64,000 bases of DNA from Micromussa lordhowensis. Its lineage: Eukaryota; Cnidaria; Anthozoa; Scleractinia; Lobophylliidae. This document shows positions 61,789 to 64,000 of this stretch, piece by piece. The stretch covers positions 62,001 to 126,000 of the forward strand of contig CAXHUQ010000552.1 of the NCBI GenBank assembly GCA_964020085.1, written 5' to 3'. A program made the position numbers and the translations under genes. Every line of letters starts with the position of its first letter. The first letter of the stretch is position 1. The notes beneath the pieces are model-generated. The model ran no database searches, was not told the origin of the DNA, and was given only the letters and a program-made list of their open reading frames with translations.

Positions 61789-63480
61789 TTATGTCCTAAC
61801 TATAATTTCCTTGAAGTGCCAACCTAGCAGAACGTTTTGCTGCAAACCGCGCCTCTTAAAGTGCCCGTGAAGCCGAGCTATGTCAAATTTGCCAAGGGGA
61901 CCCCCAGCGCGCGTTTTCTGAAATTCTGCAAAGTTGGGACCAGGGCAAACTACTGAAAAAAGAAGGCGAGAAAAAACACCCTGGCGCCAATGCCATAATG
62001 TCCTAACTAGGATTTCCTTAAAGTGCCAACCTAGCATAACATTTTGCTGCAAACCGCGCCTCTTAAAGTGCCCGTGAAGCCGAGCTATGTCAAATTTGCC
62101 AAGGGGACCCCCAGCGCGCGTTTTCTGAAATTCTGCAAAGTTGGGGCCAGGGCACACTACTGCAAAAAGAAGGCCAGAAAAAACACCCTGGCGCCAATGC
62201 CATCATGTCTTAACTAGAATTTCCTTAAAGTGCCAACCAAGCAAAACATTTTGCTGCAAACCGCGCCTCTTAAAGTGCCCGTGAAGCCGAGCTATGTCAA
62301 ATTTGCCAAGGGGACCCCCAGCGCGCGTTTTCTGAAATTCTGCAAAGTTGGGACCAGGGCAAACTACTGCAAAAAGAAGGCCAGAAAAAACACCCTGGCG
62401 CCAATGCCATCATGTCTTAACTAAAATTTCCTTAAAGTGCCAACCTAGCAGAACATTTTGCTGCAAATCGCGCCTCTTAAAGTGCCCGTGAAACCGAGCT
62501 ATGTCAAATTTGCCAAGGGGACCCCCAGCGCGCGTTTTCTGAAATTCTGCAAAGTTGGGACCAGGGCAAACTACTGCAAAAGAAGGCCAGAAAAAACACC
62601 CTGGCGCCAATGCCATCATGGGCTAACTAGAATTTCCTTGAAGTGTTAACCTAGCAGAACATTTTGCTGCAAAGCGCGCCTCTTAAAGTGCCCGTGAAGC
62701 CGAGCTATGTCAAATTTGCCAAGGGGACCCCCAGCGCGCGTTTCCTGAAATTCTGCAAAGTTGGGACCAGGCAAACTACTGCAAAAAGAAGGCCAGAAAA
62801 AACACCCTGGCGCGAATGCCATCATGTCCTAACTATAATTTCCTTAAAGTGCCAACCTAGCAGAACATTTTGCTGCAAACCGCGCCTCTTAAAGTGCCCG
62901 TGAAGCCAAGCTATGTCAAATTTGCCAAGGGGACCCCCAGCGCGAGTTTTCTGAAATTTTGCAAAGTTGGGACCAGGGCAAACTACTGCAAAAACAAGGC
63001 CAGAAAAAACACCCTGTCGCCAATGCCATCATGTCCTAACTAAGATTTCCTTCAAGTGCCAACCCAGCAGAACATTTTGCTGCAAACCGCGCCTCTTAAA
63101 GTGCCCGTGAAGCCAAGCTATGTCAAATTTGCCAAGAGGACCCCCAGCGCGCGTTTTCTAAAATTCTGCAAAGTTGGGACCAGGGCAAACTACTGCAAAA
63201 CGAAGGCCAGAAAAAACACCCTGGCGCCAATGCCATCATGTCCTAACTAAGATTTCCTTGAAGTGCCAACCTAGCACAACATTTTGCTGCAAACCGCGCC
63301 TCTTAAAGTGCCCGTGAAGCCGAGCTTAGTCAAATTTCCCAAGGGGACCCCCAGCGCGCGTTTTCTGAAATTCTGCAAAGTTGGGACCAGGGCAAACTAC
63401 TGCAAACAGAAGGCCAGAAAAAAAACCCTGGCGCCAATGTCATTATGTCCTAACTATAATTTCCTTAAAGTGCCAACCTA
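61789..63480 (+). repeat. 8-monomer higher-order repeat, second contiguous unit
   Basis: Same order as the preceding unit, with private changes such as GAACGTTTTGC near 61,831, GCATAACATT near 62,035 and GTGAAACCGAG near 62,489. It ends with the TATAATTTCC monomer. The expected third unit does not follow. Confidence 0.84.
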
Positions 63481-64000
63481 GCAGAACATTTTGCTGCAAA
63501 CCGCGCTTCTTAAAGTGCCCGTGAAGCCGAGCTATGTCAAATTTGCCAAGGGGACCCCCAGCGCGCGTTTTCTAAAATTCTGCAAAGTTGGGACCAGGGC
63601 AAACTACTGCAAAAAGAAGGCCAGAAAAAACACCCTGGCGCCAATGCCATCATGTCCTAACTAAGATTTTCTTAAAGTGCCAACCTAGCAGAACATTTTG
63701 CTGCAAACCGCGCCTCTTAAAGTGCCCGTGAAGCCGAGCTATGTCAAATTTGCCAAGGGGACCCCCAGCGCGCGTTTTCTGAAGTTCTGCAAAGTTGGGA
63801 CCAGGGCAAACTACTGCAAAAAGAAGGCCACAAAAAACACCCTGGCGCCAATGCCATCATGTTTTAACTAAAATTTCCTTAAAGTGCCAAACTAGCAGAA
63901 CATTTTGCTGCAAACCGCGCCTCTTAAAGTGCCCGTGAAGCCGAGCTATGTCAAATCTGCCAAGGGGACCCGCAGCGCGCGTTTTCTGAAATTCTGCAAA
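63481..64000 (+). repeat. Terminal stretch of the 52.1-kb type
   Basis: After about 63,500 the array switches to monomers with GATTTTCTTAAAG, GAAGTTCTGC (63,781 and 52,400), GCCACAAAAAAC with GTTTTAACTAAAATT, CCAAACTAGC, and GACCCGCAGCG, in the same order as 52,280-52,620. The offset is 11,381 bp (55 x 207 minus 4). The window ends inside a monomer. Confidence 0.8.

Larger units (their letters stand above)
1..64000. repeat. Satellite DNA array, about 309 head-to-tail copies of a 207-bp monomer
   Basis: Every part of the window reads as the same 207-bp unit in one orientation. The window starts inside a monomer (about consensus position 75) and ends inside one (about position 119), so the array continues on both sides. 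Monomers differ by scattered substitutions and 1-2 bp indels, mostly in A-runs, the C-run of GGGGACCCCC, and GTTGGGACC. Phase points at 983 and 63,284 are 62,301 bp apart, which is 301 x 207 minus 6. No stretch over 300 bases holds anything else. Arrays of this size and order are a hallmark of eukaryotic heterochromatin. Which chromosomal compartment it belongs to is inference, because no flanking sequence is present. I do not recognise the satellite family or the species. Confidence 0.98.

Noticed and set aside
1..64000. CRISPR array
   Set aside because: The repeat unit is 207 bp and contiguous, with no short repeats alternating with unique spacers and no cas genes.
1..64000. Primate alpha satellite or another named satellite
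   Set aside because: The 207-bp period and sequence do not match the 171-bp alpha monomer, and I cannot recall a named family that matches. I left it unnamed.
1..64000. 5S rRNA or tRNA gene tandem cluster
   Set aside because: No recognisable A-box/B-box pair, internal control region or terminator T-run occurs in the monomer.
1..64000. Transposon insertions or inverted segments within the array
   Set aside because: Phase is preserved to within 6 bp across 301 monomers and every monomer read is in the same orientation.
1..64000. Bacterial or phage sequence
   Set aside because: There is no gene density, no operons and no ribosome-binding sites. 64 kb of homogeneous 207-bp satellite with HORs is a eukaryotic pattern.

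Overview
The window is one uninterrupted tandem satellite array. A monomer of about 207 bp, always in the same orientation, fills all 64 kb (roughly 309 copies). I see no protein-coding gene, RNA gene, transposon, CRISPR array or unique sequence. A large homogeneous satellite array organised in multi-monomer higher-order repeats (HORs) points to a eukaryotic chromosome, most likely centromeric, pericentromeric or subtelomeric heterochromatin. I cannot name the species or the satellite family from memory. It is not the 171-bp primate alpha satellite. The array runs off both ends of the window, so its full size is unknown.

Monomer (numbered here from the AAGTGCC that follows TTCCTTN): 207 bp, 49.8% GC by hand count (62 A, 57 C, 46 G, 42 T), 8 CpG (observed/expected about 0.63). 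Landmarks are an AGCARAACATTTTGCT dyad (positions 13-28), CCGCGCC (34-40), CTTAAAGTGCC (42-52), CAAATTTG (71-78), GCGCGCG (94-100), two A-tracts (144-148 and 158-163), TGGCGCCA (170-177), and a hypervariable patch from about 188 through 207 into 17. Two points of equal phase, 983 and 63,284, lie 301 monomers apart with a net drift of only 6 bp. Any non-satellite insertion larger than a few bases is therefore very unlikely.

Layout. About 1-25.2 kb is built of large, recent HOR blocks: an 18-monomer unit twice (about 1,060-8,505), a 15-monomer offset duplication (about 7,940-13,535), a 4-monomer duplication (about 13,150-14,805), a 19-monomer unit twice with one monomer missing from the second copy (about 14,010-21,630), and a 10-monomer unit (about 21,430-25,150). 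About 25.2-30.7 kb is heterogeneous with no long recent duplication. About 30.7-48 kb contains two related mosaic segments 35-40 monomers apart, and inside the second a nearly identical 13-monomer unit twice (about 40,600-45,981). About 48-64 kb has a 9-monomer unit twice (about 54,310-58,020) and an 8/11-monomer family in four places. At about 63.5 kb it switches to a type also seen near 52.1 kb.

Short open frames occur in every monomer on both strands because 207 is a multiple of three. They are satellite shadows, not genes. The biology visible here is the evolution of the array itself: unequal exchange, hybrid monomers, single-monomer gain and loss, and a strikingly multi-allelic dinucleotide inside an otherwise conserved repeat. 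Block boundaries were found by eye from shared rare variants and are approximate to tens of bases unless stated.
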